A stretch of DNA of 64,000 bases from an uncultured Alkaliphilus sp. (GCA_938074565.1 CALJEQ010000006.1:372001-436000), one strand, 5' to 3'. Counted from the stretch's first letter, positions 54,975 to 64,000 are shown. Notes: generated from the sequence alone by a model not told the origin. Translations and numbers: made by a program.

Positions 54975-55014
54975 AACACCCCCCTTTTCTATGCATGAGG
55001 AAAAGGGGGGTGTT
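54975..55014 (+). terminator. Long GC-cored hairpin after ogt
   Basis: A perfect 15-bp stem (AACACCCCCCTTTTC with its complement) with a 10-base loop is followed by TTGTG. It is a very stable terminator despite the short T tail. Confidence 0.8.
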
Positions 55015-55041
55015 TGTGACTAATCAAAATTAAAATTAATA

Positions 55042-55085
55042 AAAGCCATCAAGTAATAAAATTTTAGATGGCTTTATATTTTTTA
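55042..55085 (+). terminator. Second terminator after ogt
   Basis: A 9-bp stem AAAGCCATC/GATGGCTTT is followed by ATATTTTTTATT. Confidence 0.8.
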
Positions 55086-55192
55086 TTAGATTCTATAAGT
55101 TGTATATCAATATTTAAAATGATTCTTGTTCATTTGCCCCCAACCTTTGCATAAATTATAAATAAAACAGAAATAAGCAAGGAGGGAATAAT

Positions 55193-56491
55193 GTGAAGAC
55201 AGCCTCAAAAAATCCAATCATTTTCTTGCCAGGGTTAATGGGCTCTATGGGGGGAGAAATGATACAAGGTTTAGGAACATGGAGTTTTGGTATTGCAAAA
55301 TGGGTGTATGAACCATTAATTGATGGTTTAGAAAATATTGGTTATAGAAGAGACCAAAACCTTTTTATATGTTACTATGATTGGAGAAAAGGAATAGAAG
55401 AAATTGTAGAAGAATATCTCATTCCAATTGTAGATAAAGCTAGAAAAAAGTTTCCACATCAAACCATTGATATATTGTGTCATAGTATGGGAGGAATCGT
55501 AGCAAGACAATATCTTCAAGGTGACTCATATAAAGGCAATGTAGAACGATTAGTTATGATGGGTACCCCCAATAGAGGCTCTATAGATGCCTATTACCTG
55601 TGGAGTACAGGAACATTGGTTCCAGCAAGAAAAAAAACATTACTTAAAATCCTTTATCGTGGGTATATTTGGATGTTAACCAAGATGTTACATATTCCGA
55701 TAGGTAGTAAAGATATTGAAAAACTACACCAACACTTTAGAGGTTTGGCAGATTTAATCCCTTCAAATAATTATGGAGACTTCCTTTGTATTGAAGAAGA
55801 ACATGAAGAATGGATAAGAATACCAAGAAGATACATGAAATATAATAACCATAAATTAGACAAACTAAATAACGATATGCAAAGGTTAAAGAATGCTGTA
55901 AAGGAAATACACTGCTTTGCAGGTATGGGTTATGAAACAAATCATCTATTGGTACTTAATAGAGAACAATTGATGAAATATAATCAAGAAGTAATACAAG
56001 ATGTGTTAACCACAATTAGAGGAGATAATAGCGTAACATTAGAGAGTGCCAGTATAGATGGATTTCATAATACCATTATTCCCACCACCCATAGGGGAAT
56101 TGTTAAGGGTTGCCTACCTTATATCACAAGACTGTATGGTGTAAATATAGAAGAAGTAGAAACATCCACTAACGAAGAACTGGAAGAAACATTACATATC
56201 ATATTTAAAGGAGATATTGAGTTTTCGTTAGAGTTGGAAAATAAATCATTTATGAGCTACGAAGGAAAAAGAGTTATAACGGTAAATGAATACCTTAAAG
56301 AGGACTATATTAACAGTTTTAGTTGGGTGGGAATAAAAAATGTTCCCAAGGGCTTATATTCATTAAAGTTGAGTAGTGCTGTAACACAAAATGTAAGCAT
56401 ATTGGTAATGTCAACATCGGTAGAAGAAGAGTATAGTGATGAAATTTCTTATTTAAAAAATCAACCTATTATTCAATTTAAAATAGAATGA
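55193..56491 (+). CDS. LCAT-like alpha/beta hydrolase (lipase/acyltransferase)
   Basis: The 432-residue protein matches the lecithin:cholesterol acyltransferase-type hydrolases: IIFLPGLMGS at the start, YDWRKGIEEIVEEYL, the nucleophile elbow LCHSMGGIVARQYL, and VMMGTPNRGS. The residue before the catalytic His-Ser pair is Cys where Gly is usual, and the likely Asp/His lie in the later half (GDNSVTLESA, and a His near 290). No signal peptide is visible, so it may act inside the cell or leave by another path. The start is GTG 55193 behind AAGGAGGGAA. It stands alone. The substrate is unknown. Confidence 0.75.
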   Translation: MKTASKNPIIFLPGLMGSMGGEMIQGLGTWSFGIAKWVYEPLIDGLENIGYRRDQNLFICYYDWRKGIEEIVEEYLIPIVDKARKKFPHQTIDILCHSMGGIVARQYLQGDSYKGNVERLVMMGTPNRGSIDAYYLWSTGTLVPARKKTLLKILYRGYIWMLTKMLHIPIGSKDIEKLHQHFRGLADLIPSNNYGDFLCIEEEHEEWIRIPRRYMKYNNHKLDKLNNDMQRLKNAVKEIHCFAGMGYETNHLLVLNREQLMKYNQEVIQDVLTTIRGDNSVTLESASIDGFHNTIIPTTHRGIVKGCLPYITRLYGVNIEEVETSTNEELEETLHIIFKGDIEFSLELENKSFMSYEGKRVITVNEYLKEDYINSFSWVGIKNVPKGLYSLKLSSAVTQNVSILVMSTSVEEEYSDEISYLKNQPIIQFKIE

Positions 56492-56526
56492 GAATAGTAG
56501 GTTTCAAATTACTTAAGGAAAAGGCA

Positions 56527-56555
56527 TTGCTAATTAAGCTATATTTTGGTATGAT
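56527..56555 (+). promoter_or_regulatory. Promoter of the cobalamin operon
   Basis: TTGCTA (56527-56532) and TATGAT (56550-56555) with a 17-base spacer lie just upstream of the riboswitch. The start of transcription is expected near 56562. Confidence 0.7.
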
Positions 56556-56579
56556 TAATTGGAACTAAATAAAAAAGTA

Positions 56580-56740
56580 TAGTGATGGTGCTACTATTAG
56601 CTTAATAGAGAAAGTGGTTAAATTCCACTACAGCCCCCGCTACTGTAAGTAAGGACGAACGCAATAATAACCACTGATTACCCATCGGGAAGGGATTGCA
56701 AGTAGGAGGAATTACGAGTCAGGAGACCTGCCGACACTAC
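56580..56740 (+). ncRNA. Cobalamin riboswitch
   Basis: The leader holds the AdoCbl aptamer landmarks in the right order: a GTGGTTAAATTCCAC stem near 56614, the conserved CCCGC-ACTGT block around 56635-56645, and the 3' conserved GAGTCAGGAGACCTGCCGAC block at 56716-56735. It is followed by a terminator 45 bases later. Binding of adenosylcobalamin should favour that terminator and lower expression of the cob genes. Confidence 0.92.
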
Positions 56741-56784
56741 ATTAAACAACCTTCGGAGGGAAGGCGTGTTTCACTTGCGAATTT

Positions 56785-56820
56785 CCACCCCTGCCCTAGG
56801 TTTACTATGGTGGGGGTTTT
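56785..56820 (+). terminator. Expression-platform terminator of the riboswitch
   Basis: ACCCC...GGGGT with an inner CC/GG pair block forms a stem ending in a T-run, 50 bases before cobU. It is the expected off-state structure. Confidence 0.75.
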
Positions 56821-56872
56821 TATTTTGAAACAACCCTTGCAAATTGAAGGTTAACGATATGAGAGGTGATTT

Positions 56873-57436
56873 ATGAGTCAACAAGTTTTAACATTGGTAA
56901 CTGGAGGGGCAAGAAGTGGTAAAAGTAGTTTTGCAGAATCCCTTTTATTACAGGACTGTAAACAGGTTTTGTATATCGCCACTGCCCAAGCCTTTGATAA
57001 AGAAATGAAGGATAGAATTAATAAACATCAGTTGAGTAGACCAAAAGAGTGGCTTACTTATGAGGGGTATAAAAATCTTAAAGAAGAGTTGACACCCTAT
57101 TCAACGGAAATAGATGGTATAATTTTAGATTGTGTAACCATTATGATTACAAATCTATTACTAGAACATCAGGTGGATTGGGTCAAGGTTGATCATCAAA
57201 AAATAGATGAGATGGAAGTAGCAATCTTTAAAGAATTTAACCAACTGGTGGATTACGCAAAGTCTTCTGGTATAAAGGTAGTCTTGGTTACAAATGAAGT
57301 GGGACTAGGCATTGTACCAATAGATCGATTAACTAGAATATTTAGAGATATTGCAGGAAGAATTAATCAGTTTCTTGCGAAAGAAGCCAATGAAGTTTAT
57401 TTTGTCACCTGTGGTATACCGAATAGAATAAAGTGA
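56873..57436 (+). CDS. cobU: Adenosylcobinamide kinase / adenosylcobinamide-phosphate guanylyltransferase
   Basis: The 187-residue enzyme phosphorylates adenosylcobinamide and then links GMP to it. The P-loop GGARSGKSS is near residue 12, and the GMP-binding His region INKHQLSRPKEW is near 45. The EVGLGIVP motif near 145 is typical of CobU. GAGGTGAT precedes ATG 56873. It is the first gene under riboswitch control; its stop lies 14 bases before the cobO start. Confidence 0.93.
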   Translation: MSQQVLTLVTGGARSGKSSFAESLLLQDCKQVLYIATAQAFDKEMKDRINKHQLSRPKEWLTYEGYKNLKEELTPYSTEIDGIILDCVTIMITNLLLEHQVDWVKVDHQKIDEMEVAIFKEFNQLVDYAKSSGIKVVLVTNEVGLGIVPIDRLTRIFRDIAGRINQFLAKEANEVYFVTCGIPNRIK

Positions 57437-57450
57437 AGGGTGGAATACAG

Positions 57451-57990
57451 ATGAAAAAGTTAGAAGTGGGATTAATACATATCTACACAGGAGATGGAAA
57501 GGGAAAGACCACCGCTGCATTAGGACAAGGAACAAGAACATCTGGTGGAGGCTATAAAGTATTAATGACACAATTTTTAAAGGGTGATGATACTGGCGAA
57601 CTTCACAGTATAGAAAAACTATCACCAAATTTTCAAATAAAACGATTCGCAGGTATTCAAAAATTTTATAGAAATTTAGATGAAGAAGGAAGACAACAGG
57701 TAGCAAAGGAAGTTAAAGAAGGACTAGCCTATATTAAAGAAGCGTTAAAAGAAGAACGCTATAATTTAATTATTATGGATGAAATCATGGCTGTTTTGTC
57801 CAATGAAATAATAAAAGTAGAAGATGTTATTACTTTATTAAAAAGTAAGCCACCACATGTGGAAATGATCTTAACAGGTCGAAATGCACCTAAAGAATTG
57901 GTGGAATTAGCAGACTATGTTACCGAAATGAAAATGATTAAACATCCTTTTGAAAAAGGAATTTATGCTAGAAAAGGGATCGAAAGTTAA
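57451..57990 (+). CDS. cobO: Cob(I)yrinic acid a,c-diamide adenosyltransferase
   Basis: The 179-residue CobA/CobO-type enzyme attaches the adenosyl group from ATP to corrinoid cobalt. The P-loop YTGDGKGKTTAALG is near residue 13, and VLMTQFLKG and LIIMDEIMAVL are family segments. ATG 57451 is chosen since GAAGGGTGG lies about nine bases upstream. The stop TAA overlaps the start of cobS (TAATG), so translation is coupled. Confidence 0.93.
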   Translation: MKKLEVGLIHIYTGDGKGKTTAALGQGTRTSGGGYKVLMTQFLKGDDTGELHSIEKLSPNFQIKRFAGIQKFYRNLDEEGRQQVAKEVKEGLAYIKEALKEERYNLIIMDEIMAVLSNEIIKVEDVITLLKSKPPHVEMILTGRNAPKELVELADYVTEMKMIKHPFEKGIYARKGIES

Positions 57991-58718
57991 TGAATCGGCT
58001 TATAGGTACAATGCAGTTTTTAACCCGTATTACCATTAATAAAGAACTGCCCTTTGATGAAGACTTTCAAAAAGGAATAGTTTATTTTCCCATAATAGGA
58101 CTTATATTAGGGGCAATATTGGTGTCTTTCTATTATTTATTATCTTTTGTTTTTCCTACTTCGTTGGTGGCACTCTTAACAGTGGTATTACATATTATTT
58201 TAACGGGGGGGCTTCATTTAGACGGATTAGGAGACACCTTTGATGGACTTTATAGCAATAGATCGAAGGAAAGAATTTTAGAAATAATGAAGGACAGTAG
58301 GTTAGGAACAAATGCACTTTTAGCAATAATTGTGGTTGTTGCTATTAAAGTTGTAGGTCTTCAAAATCTTCAATCCTATCAGGTATACATGGCTTTGTTA
58401 TTAATGCCAGTTATGGGAAGACAAGCCTTAGTATTGGCTTGTTATAATGTGCCCTATGCTAGAAAAGAAGGAATGGGAAATATTTATATTGGTAAAGTTG
58501 ATAAGAGACAGTTATGGATAACCATTACTACAACAACTATTCTTAGTATACTAGACATTAAAAGTTTACTATTTATACCTATTTTATGGATATTTACATC
58601 TTGGTTCAAAAAGAGCACAAAAAAAATTATTGGTGGAATGACAGGGGATACCGTTGGGGCACTTTGTGAGATTTCCGAGGCAATATATCTTATATATTTA
58701 TTAATACAAATTCGATAA
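57990..58718 (+). CDS. cobS: Adenosylcobinamide-GDP ribazoletransferase (cobalamin synthase)
   Basis: The 242-residue membrane protein has about six helices. It joins adenosylcobinamide-GDP with alpha-ribazole (phosphate). The family block GGLHLDGLGDTFDGL lies near residue 70, and the C-terminal GGMTGDTVGALCEI is intact. It starts at the ATG overlapping the cobO stop codon. Confidence 0.94.
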   Translation: MNRLIGTMQFLTRITINKELPFDEDFQKGIVYFPIIGLILGAILVSFYYLLSFVFPTSLVALLTVVLHIILTGGLHLDGLGDTFDGLYSNRSKERILEIMKDSRLGTNALLAIIVVVAIKVVGLQNLQSYQVYMALLLMPVMGRQALVLACYNVPYARKEGMGNIYIGKVDKRQLWITITTTTILSILDIKSLLFIPILWIFTSWFKKSTKKIIGGMTGDTVGALCEISEAIYLIYLLIQIR

Positions 58719-58733
58719 TGTAGGAGTTTTATT

Positions 58734-59339
58734 ATGGTAAAAATTTATTTAGTTAGACATGGTGAAACTGAGGATAATAGAAATCATCAATTATGCGGTT
58801 GGTCTAATCCACCTTTAAATGAAAAAGGAAGACAACAGGCACAAAAACTTGCTTTGTTCTTAAAAAACCAATCCTTTGATGCCATCTACACCAGTGGATT
58901 AAAAAGAACTGATGAAACAGCCAAACTAATAACCCAAGTAAAAGAAGGAAGTATTAGTTTTATGGAAGAATTAAGGGAGCTTCATTTTGGAGATTTTGAA
59001 GGGGATACCATGATCAACATGGAAAAAAAACACCCTAAACTTTATCAACAAATGAGGGACGACTTCATCGGTTTTCGTTTTCCTAATGGAGAAAGCTTGT
59101 CGGACATGCACCATAGAGTTACTACGGCCATTGAGGAGTTAATTGCTAAACATAAGGATGAAGAAATACTATTGGTGGTCCATTCTGGTGTAATTAGGTC
59201 AATTATTGCCCAATTAATTACAGGAGACATTAAAAAACATTGGAACTTTAAAATAGAACATTGTAGCGTTTCCATCATTGAAGCCTATGAAGATTTCAAC
59301 TTACTATCTAAATTAAATGAAACCAGTTTTTTATTATAG
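58734..59339 (+). CDS. cobC: Histidine phosphatase, probable alpha-ribazole phosphatase
   Basis: The 201-residue protein has the RHG motif LVRHGETEDN at residues 5-14 and the second catalytic His in LLVVHSGVIR. The long GWSNPPLNEKGRQQA segment and the place between cobS and the importer genes support CobC, which removes the phosphate from alpha-ribazole phosphate or adenosylcobalamin phosphate. On motif alone it could be another phosphoglycerate mutase-like phosphatase. GTAGGAG precedes ATG 58734. Confidence 0.85.
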   Translation: MVKIYLVRHGETEDNRNHQLCGWSNPPLNEKGRQQAQKLALFLKNQSFDAIYTSGLKRTDETAKLITQVKEGSISFMEELRELHFGDFEGDTMINMEKKHPKLYQQMRDDFIGFRFPNGESLSDMHHRVTTAIEELIAKHKDEEILLVVHSGVIRSIIAQLITGDIKKHWNFKIEHCSVSIIEAYEDFNLLSKLNETSFLL

Positions 59340-59435
59340 TTAAAACAAGGGTTATATATTAAAAATAAAATTAAATAATACACCCTAATAATTCAAACTT
59401 ATACATACTAATAAACCTAAGGAGGAAAAACGTAA

Positions 59436-60404
59436 ATGAACAAAAAATGGTTAGTTTTATTAATGGCATTAATTATGGTAACATCCCTTTTAGCTGGATG
59501 TACAGAAAAACAAGAAGTGGTGGAAACTGATAAGGTGGAAGTTGTGGAGGAAGTAAGTTTTCCTTTAATGATTGTAGATGGTTTAGGTAATGAAGTAACT
59601 ATAGAAAAGAAACCAGAAAAAATTGTATCAATTGCACCAAGTCAGACAGAAATTTTATTTGCATTAGGGTTAGAAAATAGAATTATTGCTGTTTCAGATT
59701 ACTGCGATTACCCTGTAGCAGCCCTTGAAAAAGAAAAGGTAGGAAGTTCTTGGACAACCAACACTGAAAGAATTATTGAATTAGAGCCAGATTTAGTGTT
59801 TGTTTATGGAGAAGGTCAACCAGAAGCAATGGAACAATTAGCAGCGGTAGGAATTACTATTGTAAGATATATGCCAGAAACTGTGGATGCTATTTTTGAA
59901 ACCATTTCAGCTACTGGAAAAATTACTGGAGAAGAAGCAGCAGCAGCGAAGTTAGTTAAAGAAATGGAAGAAAAAAGAGATGCTATTGTTAATAAATTAA
60001 AAGACCAACCAAAGGTAAAAGTATTCTATCAAGTATGGGATGAACCATTGATGACAGCAGGACCTGGTTCTTTTATTGATGAATTAATTCAATTGGCAGG
60101 AGGAGAAAACATAGCTGCCGATGCAGAAGGGGCTTGGCCTATGTATAGTGTTGAAGCGCTAGTGGAAAAGAATCCTGAAGTATTTCTAGCACCAGCCCAT
60201 GTAGGTGAAAATATGAATTTAACAGCAGAAGAACAAGTGGTATTAATTGATACTATTAAAGCTAGACCTGGTTTTGATCAAATTAGTGCAGTGATCAATA
60301 ACCGTGTAGAATTACTAGAACCAAATATTGTTTCAAGACCAGGGGCAAGAATTATTGATGCTTTAGAATTACTGGCTAAAACAATACATCCAGAATTATT
60401 TTAA
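59436..60404 (+). CDS. btuF: Corrinoid ABC transporter, substrate-binding lipoprotein (BtuF-like)
   Basis: The 322-residue protein has a lipoprotein signal ending in SLLAGC (lipid-bearing Cys22). The two-lobe helical-backbone fold of class III binding proteins follows: KIVSIAPSQTEILFALG near residue 63, then VSDYCDYP and the long linking helix. The cob gene context makes vitamin B12 or cobinamide the likely ligand, although iron-siderophore proteins share the fold. CTAAGGAGG precedes ATG 59436. A hairpin separates it from the permease gene. Confidence 0.88.
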   Translation: MNKKWLVLLMALIMVTSLLAGCTEKQEVVETDKVEVVEEVSFPLMIVDGLGNEVTIEKKPEKIVSIAPSQTEILFALGLENRIIAVSDYCDYPVAALEKEKVGSSWTTNTERIIELEPDLVFVYGEGQPEAMEQLAAVGITIVRYMPETVDAIFETISATGKITGEEAAAAKLVKEMEEKRDAIVNKLKDQPKVKVFYQVWDEPLMTAGPGSFIDELIQLAGGENIAADAEGAWPMYSVEALVEKNPEVFLAPAHVGENMNLTAEEQVVLIDTIKARPGFDQISAVINNRVELLEPNIVSRPGARIIDALELLAKTIHPELF

Positions 60405-60413
60405 TAATTGACT

Positions 60414-60433
60414 CCCGTCTGATTGTAGACGGG
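60414..60433 (+). other. Hairpin between btuF and btuC
   Basis: A perfect 7-bp stem CCCGTCT/AGACGGG with a 6-base loop and no T-run. It probably protects the upstream btuF message rather than ending transcription. Confidence 0.65.
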
Positions 60434-60455
60434 ATTTCGTCTATGGAGGAAAACA

Positions 60456-61496
60456 ATGGGTAATAAACTTAAAAGTCCTAGAAACTTACTAATCATTTTT
60501 ACTTTATTATTTGGTGTTGTAGTGGTAGCTTCAATCTCTGGTGCCGCCAATATCACTGCAATTAATAGCATTAAAATAATCCTAAGTAGATTACCTTTTG
60601 TGGGAAGTAACATTGATCTTTCAAATATCCCCAACTCCCATAGGGCAATCATTTTAAACATTAGACTACCAAGGATATTATTGGCTTTTTTCGTAGGCTA
60701 TGGGTTATCTATTGTGGGGGTGGCAATGCAAGGATTATTAAAAAATCCGATGGCAGACCCATTTATTATGGGAACTTCGTCTGGGGCTGCGTTGGGAGCT
60801 GCCATTGCCATATTAATGAAATTCAATCTAGTGGTGTTTGGAGTAGGGATTGTTTCTGTGTTTGCCTTTATTGGAGCGTTGTTGGCAACCTTCATTGTGT
60901 ATCAGTTGGCAAAAGTAAAATCAAAAGTTCCAGTTACCACATTATTGTTGGCTGGGATAGCAGTAGGGCAATTCTTCACCGCCATTATGTCTTTTATTAT
61001 GGTAATCTCCTCTAAAGATGTTACCAGTATTGTTTTTTGGACGATGGGAAGTTTCGCATCAAGAGGGTGGAGTCACCTACAGGTGGCGGTTTTACCAATA
61101 TTAATAGGAACAATTATAATTTATATCTTTGCAAAGGATTTAAATATTTTATTATTGGGAGAAACCACAGCTCAAAATACAGGGGTGGAAGTGGAAAAGG
61201 TGAAGGGAATTATTTTAACCATTAGTGCTTTAATAACAGCCTTTGCAGTTTCAGTCAGTGGAATTATTGGCTTTGTGGGATTAATTATTCCCCATATCGT
61301 TAGAATGCTTATAGGTCCAGACCATAGAGTTTTGATACCTGCCAGTGGTATATTAGGTGGTATATTTTTAATTTTGGCAGACACTTTAGCAAGAACAATG
61401 ATCTCACCTACAGAAATACCAGTGGGAATAATTACTGCTTTATCAGGGGGACCCTTCTTTATCTACCTTTTGAGAAAATCTAAAAGTACAATCTAA
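60456..61496 (+). CDS. btuC: Corrinoid ABC transporter, permease (BtuC/FecCD family)
   Basis: The 346-residue membrane protein has about ten helices. The family segments LRLPRILLAFFVGYGLSIVG (around residue 70, split over two helices), GLLKNPMADPFIMGTSSGA, and the C-terminal coupling helix GFVGLIIPHIVRMLIGPDHR are clear. It forms the membrane channel for the BtuF ligand. GGAGGAAAAC precedes ATG 60456. Confidence 0.9.
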   Translation: MGNKLKSPRNLLIIFTLLFGVVVVASISGAANITAINSIKIILSRLPFVGSNIDLSNIPNSHRAIILNIRLPRILLAFFVGYGLSIVGVAMQGLLKNPMADPFIMGTSSGAALGAAIAILMKFNLVVFGVGIVSVFAFIGALLATFIVYQLAKVKSKVPVTTLLLAGIAVGQFFTAIMSFIMVISSKDVTSIVFWTMGSFASRGWSHLQVAVLPILIGTIIIYIFAKDLNILLLGETTAQNTGVEVEKVKGIILTISALITAFAVSVSGIIGFVGLIIPHIVRMLIGPDHRVLIPASGILGGIFLILADTLARTMISPTEIPVGIITALSGGPFFIYLLRKSKSTI

Positions 61497-61510
61497 TTTG
61501 GGGGAGTAGT

Positions 61511-62308
61511 ATGGAACATTCAATATCAACTAAAGCCATCACATTTAAATATGATGAGAGTACCATCATCGACTGTCTAGATTTTCAAGTGAAGAGGGGT
61601 TCTTTTATCACCATTATTGGACCTAATGGATCGGGTAAGTCAACCTTGTTAAAACTAATGGCTGCTAATCTATCATGTTATGAAGGAACTGTTTTAATTA
61701 ATAACCGAGGTTTAAACACTTATAAAATGAAGGAGTTAGCTAAGGAAATGGCTGTTGTACCGCAAGATACCAGTGTTTCCTATGACTTTGACGTGTATGA
61801 CATTGTCTTAATGGGAAGAAACCCCCATCTAAAAAGATTTCAAAAAGAAAGTGAAGTTGATTTTCAAATTGTTAAAGAAGCAATGGAGCAGACGGATACA
61901 TTGCATTTAAAAGATCGAAAAATCAATGAAATTAGTGGAGGAGAAAGGCAACGGGTAATAATTGCTAGAGCATTAGCCCAACAGTCTAAAATAATACTTT
62001 TAGATGAGCCTACTTCCTCCCTAGACATACATCATCAGTTAGAAGTGTTGGAACTATTGAAAAGATTAAACAAAGAAAAAAAAGTTACTATAATAGCAGT
62101 GTTACATGATATGAACCTAGCAGCGAGATATAGTCAAGAGATACTCTTGCTTCATCATGGTAAAATGCTCACTATGGGTAAAACAGAAGAAGTAATGACA
62201 GTGGAAAACTTACAACAGGCATATCAAATGGAAATGATTATTCAAAGGAATACTTACACTAAAGCATTGGAGGTTATTCCATTAGCTGTAAAAAAGAGAT
62301 GGAAATAG
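61511..62308 (+). CDS. btuD: Corrinoid ABC transporter, ATP-binding protein (BtuD-like)
   Basis: The 265-residue ATPase has Walker A GPNGSGKSTLL near residue 39, Q-loop VVPQDTS, signature EISGGERQRVIIARAL near 143 and Walker B IILLDEPTSSLD near 163. The switch His lies in VLHDMNLAARY. It starts 14 bases after btuC, with GGGGGAG as binding site, and completes the BtuFCD importer. Confidence 0.92.
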   Translation: MEHSISTKAITFKYDESTIIDCLDFQVKRGSFITIIGPNGSGKSTLLKLMAANLSCYEGTVLINNRGLNTYKMKELAKEMAVVPQDTSVSYDFDVYDIVLMGRNPHLKRFQKESEVDFQIVKEAMEQTDTLHLKDRKINEISGGERQRVIIARALAQQSKIILLDEPTSSLDIHHQLEVLELLKRLNKEKKVTIIAVLHDMNLAARYSQEILLLHHGKMLTMGKTEEVMTVENLQQAYQMEMIIQRNTYTKALEVIPLAVKKRWK

Positions 62309-62380
62309 GTTAAGAACTTGTGAAAAAGGTTTATACGGGATTTTTTCAAAGGAATTAATGGAAAAATTGGAGGAGTAAAT

Positions 62381-63913
62381 ATGGGATTACGAAAAAACAT
62401 TATGATGCAGGGAACAGCTTCATCGGTGGGAAAAAGTTTATTGACAGCTGCCCTATGTAGAGTTTTATATGAAGATGGATATAGTGTTGCACCCTTTAAA
62501 TCACAAAATATGGCTTTGAATTCCTTTATTACTGACGAGGGAATGGAAATGGGACGGGCTCAAGTAATGCAGGCAGAAGCAGCCAATATTAAGCCCCATG
62601 TATTAATGAATCCAATTTTATTGAAGCCATCAGCTGACACAGCAGCACAGGTAATTATTAAAGGCAAAGTTCACGGAAATATGACAGCAGTTAATTACCA
62701 TCAATTTAAACCTCAACTGAAAGAGATGTTAAAAGAAGTTTTTGACACGTTATCTGAAAGCTATGATATTGTAGTGTTGGAGGGGGCGGGAAGTCCTGCT
62801 GAAATTAATTTAATGGAAAATGATGTAGTAAATATGGGGATGGCAGAAATAGCAGATTCACCTGTGTTACTCATTGGAGATATTGATCGAGGTGGGGTTT
62901 TTGCATCCCTTTACGGAACTGTAATGTTGTTGGGGGAACATAGGAAGCGAGTTAAAGGAATAATTATTAATAAGTTTAGGGGAGACAAAAAGATATTAGA
63001 GCCAGGGCTAAAGATGTTGGAAGAATTGACAGGTCTACCTGTTTTAGGTGTAATACCCTATGGTGATTTTAATATTGAAGACGAAGACAGTGTAACAGAA
63101 AGGTTTAATCAACGGATAAATGGAGTAGCAAAAATTAATATAGACATAATACATCTTCCTCATATTTCTAATTTTACAGATTTTCACATTCTTGAAACCT
63201 TTCCAGAAATCCAAATTCGTTATGTGAAGGGAAAAGATAAAATTGAAAATCCAGATATGATTATTATTCCTGGTTCTAAAAACACAATAGCAGATTTAAA
63301 ATTTATTAGAGAAAGTGGCATAGAAAAAGAAATATTACAAGCTTATAAAAGAGGTAGTTTTGTTTTTGGTATTTGTGGTGGCTATCAAATTTTAGGAAAA
63401 AAAATAATGGATCCCAATGGTGTAGAAAGTACTATAGGAGAAATAAGAGGGTTAGGACTATTAGATATTGAAACTATTTTTGAAGGTGAAAAGATCACCA
63501 CCCAAGTAGAAGCAACTATTTCTAAAAACACTCTACCTTTCTTAAATGCAGAGAAAGACTTTTACATAAAAGGGTATGAAATACATATGGGAAGAACCCT
63601 TTTAGGGGAAACTGCAAAACCCTTTATAACTATCACCAGTAAATTAGGAGAAGGGGTAAGTTATGATGATGGAGCAGTTAATGAAAATAAGCAGGTGGTG
63701 GGAACTTATTTACATGGGGTATTTGATCAATTAGAATTTACAAAGGGAATAATAAATTTTCTATTAGAAAAAAAGGGATTAGATACTATAAATGAAACAA
63801 GCCAAATTTCTTTAGAAGAATATAAGAATAGGGAATATGATAAATTAGCGAAGGTTTTTAGAGAAAATGTTAATATGGAAAAAATATATGAAATATTAGG
63901 TGAAGGGCAATGA
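62381..63913 (+). CDS. cobQ: Cobyric acid synthase
   Basis: The 510-residue glutamine-dependent enzyme amidates four side chains of adenosylcobyrinic acid a,c-diamide. The N-terminal synthase domain has the P-loop-like [12 protein letters not shown] and [15 protein letters not shown]. The C-terminal class I amidotransferase has the Cys nucleophile in [11 protein letters not shown] and the His in [16 protein letters not shown] precedes ATG 62381. Its TGA stop overlaps the cbiB start (ATGA), so the two are coupled. Confidence 0.95.
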   Translation: MGLRKNIMMQGTASSVGKSLLTAALCRVLYEDGYSVAPFKSQNMALNSFITDEGMEMGRAQVMQAEAANIKPHVLMNPILLKPSADTAAQVIIKGKVHGNMTAVNYHQFKPQLKEMLKEVFDTLSESYDIVVLEGAGSPAEINLMENDVVNMGMAEIADSPVLLIGDIDRGGVFASLYGTVMLLGEHRKRVKGIIINKFRGDKKILEPGLKMLEELTGLPVLGVIPYGDFNIEDEDSVTERFNQRINGVAKINIDIIHLPHISNFTDFHILETFPEIQIRYVKGKDKIENPDMIIIPGSKNTIADLKFIRESGIEKEILQAYKRGSFVFGICGGYQILGKKIMDPNGVESTIGEIRGLGLLDIETIFEGEKITTQVEATISKNTLPFLNAEKDFYIKGYEIHMGRTLLGETAKPFITITSKLGEGVSYDDGAVNENKQVVGTYLHGVFDQLEFTKGIINFLLEKKGLDTINETSQISLEEYKNREYDKLAKVFRENVNMEKIYEILGEGQ

Positions 63914-64000
63914 TGGTTTTATTAGGGGGATATTTACTAGACTTGTTATTGGGAGACCCACAAGGGTTTCCCCATCCAGTTCGGTATATTGGTGGACTTA
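63910..64000 (+). CDS. cbiB: Adenosylcobinamide-phosphate synthase, N-terminal part, cut by window edge
   Basis: The frame opens at ATG 63910, overlapping the cobQ stop, with a second ATG at 63913, and runs off the window after 30 codons. The visible start contains [20 protein letters not shown], the characteristic first membrane helix and loop of CbiB/CobD. This enzyme joins the aminopropanol arm to adenosylcobyric acid, the step right after CobQ. Confidence 0.9.
   Translation, partial: MMVLLGGYLLDLLLGDPQGFPHPVRYIGGL

Overview
The window is AT-rich, gene-dense DNA, with nearly all genes on the + strand, from an endospore-forming, probably anaerobic member of the Clostridia. Supporting signs are a spore-coat gene fragment (cotJC), Firmicutes-type ribosome binding sites and sigma-A promoters, a TGS-domain nucleoside kinase, an FtsA-like protein with a long C-terminal extension, a tdh-kbl threonine catabolic pair, three short signal peptidases and a B12-riboswitch-controlled cobamide operon. 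An Alkaliphilus/Natronincola-like relative is a reasonable guess, but the species cannot be read from the sequence. I found no rRNA, tRNA or CRISPR array.

Layout. 1-1333: the right edge of a mobile element. It holds a large serine recombinase (- strand, cut by the window edge) and a 58-aa protein, and it abuts the 3' part of cotJC. The N-terminal part of cotJC, including one metal ligand, is missing, which fits a skin-like element inserted in a sporulation gene. 1537-5669: a BmrCD-type heterodimeric ABC multidrug exporter behind a leader peptide and two terminators whose inner arms can pair with each other, so it looks like a translation-coupled attenuator. 5768-22792: mostly housekeeping genes (flavodoxin-fold oxidoreductase, PrsW protease, HAD phosphatase, cysteine-free bacilliredoxin-like protein, three signal peptidases, CBS protein, nucleoside kinase, glutaminase, ArsR-type regulator, DUF456, QueG, Lon-like protease, Tdh, Kbl). 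22880-33363: a gene remnant, an RND efflux pair, DUF503, endonuclease III, FtsA-like, VanW and a vanadium-haloperoxidase-like protein.

33645-53433: a large galactoside locus. It contains a TetR regulator, a GPH-type symporter, a broken GH36 alpha-galactosidase (one amber codon and one frameshift), a GT-B-like protein, a monoacylglycerol-lipase-like hydrolase, the MglBAC galactose/galactoside ABC importer, the Leloir genes galK-galE-galT, a GH42 beta-galactosidase, a LacI regulator and a GH3 beta-glucosidase. Two identical 14-bp palindromes and two cre/LacI-like operators mark its control regions. The mix of importer, lipase-like hydrolase and galactosidases could serve galactosylglycerol/galactolipid use as well as plain galactosides.

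53755-64000: DUF2225, an O6-methylguanine methyltransferase and an LCAT-like hydrolase. A promoter, cobalamin riboswitch and terminator then precede cobU-cobO-cobS-cobC, a BtuFCD-type importer, cobQ and the start of cbiB: corrinoid uptake and the late steps of adenosylcobalamin assembly.

The observations most worth checking are the interrupted cotJC, the paired-terminator attenuator, a set of covarying two-tier hairpins downstream of four unrelated genes, and the twin palindromic operators with the mixed galactoside/lipase locus.
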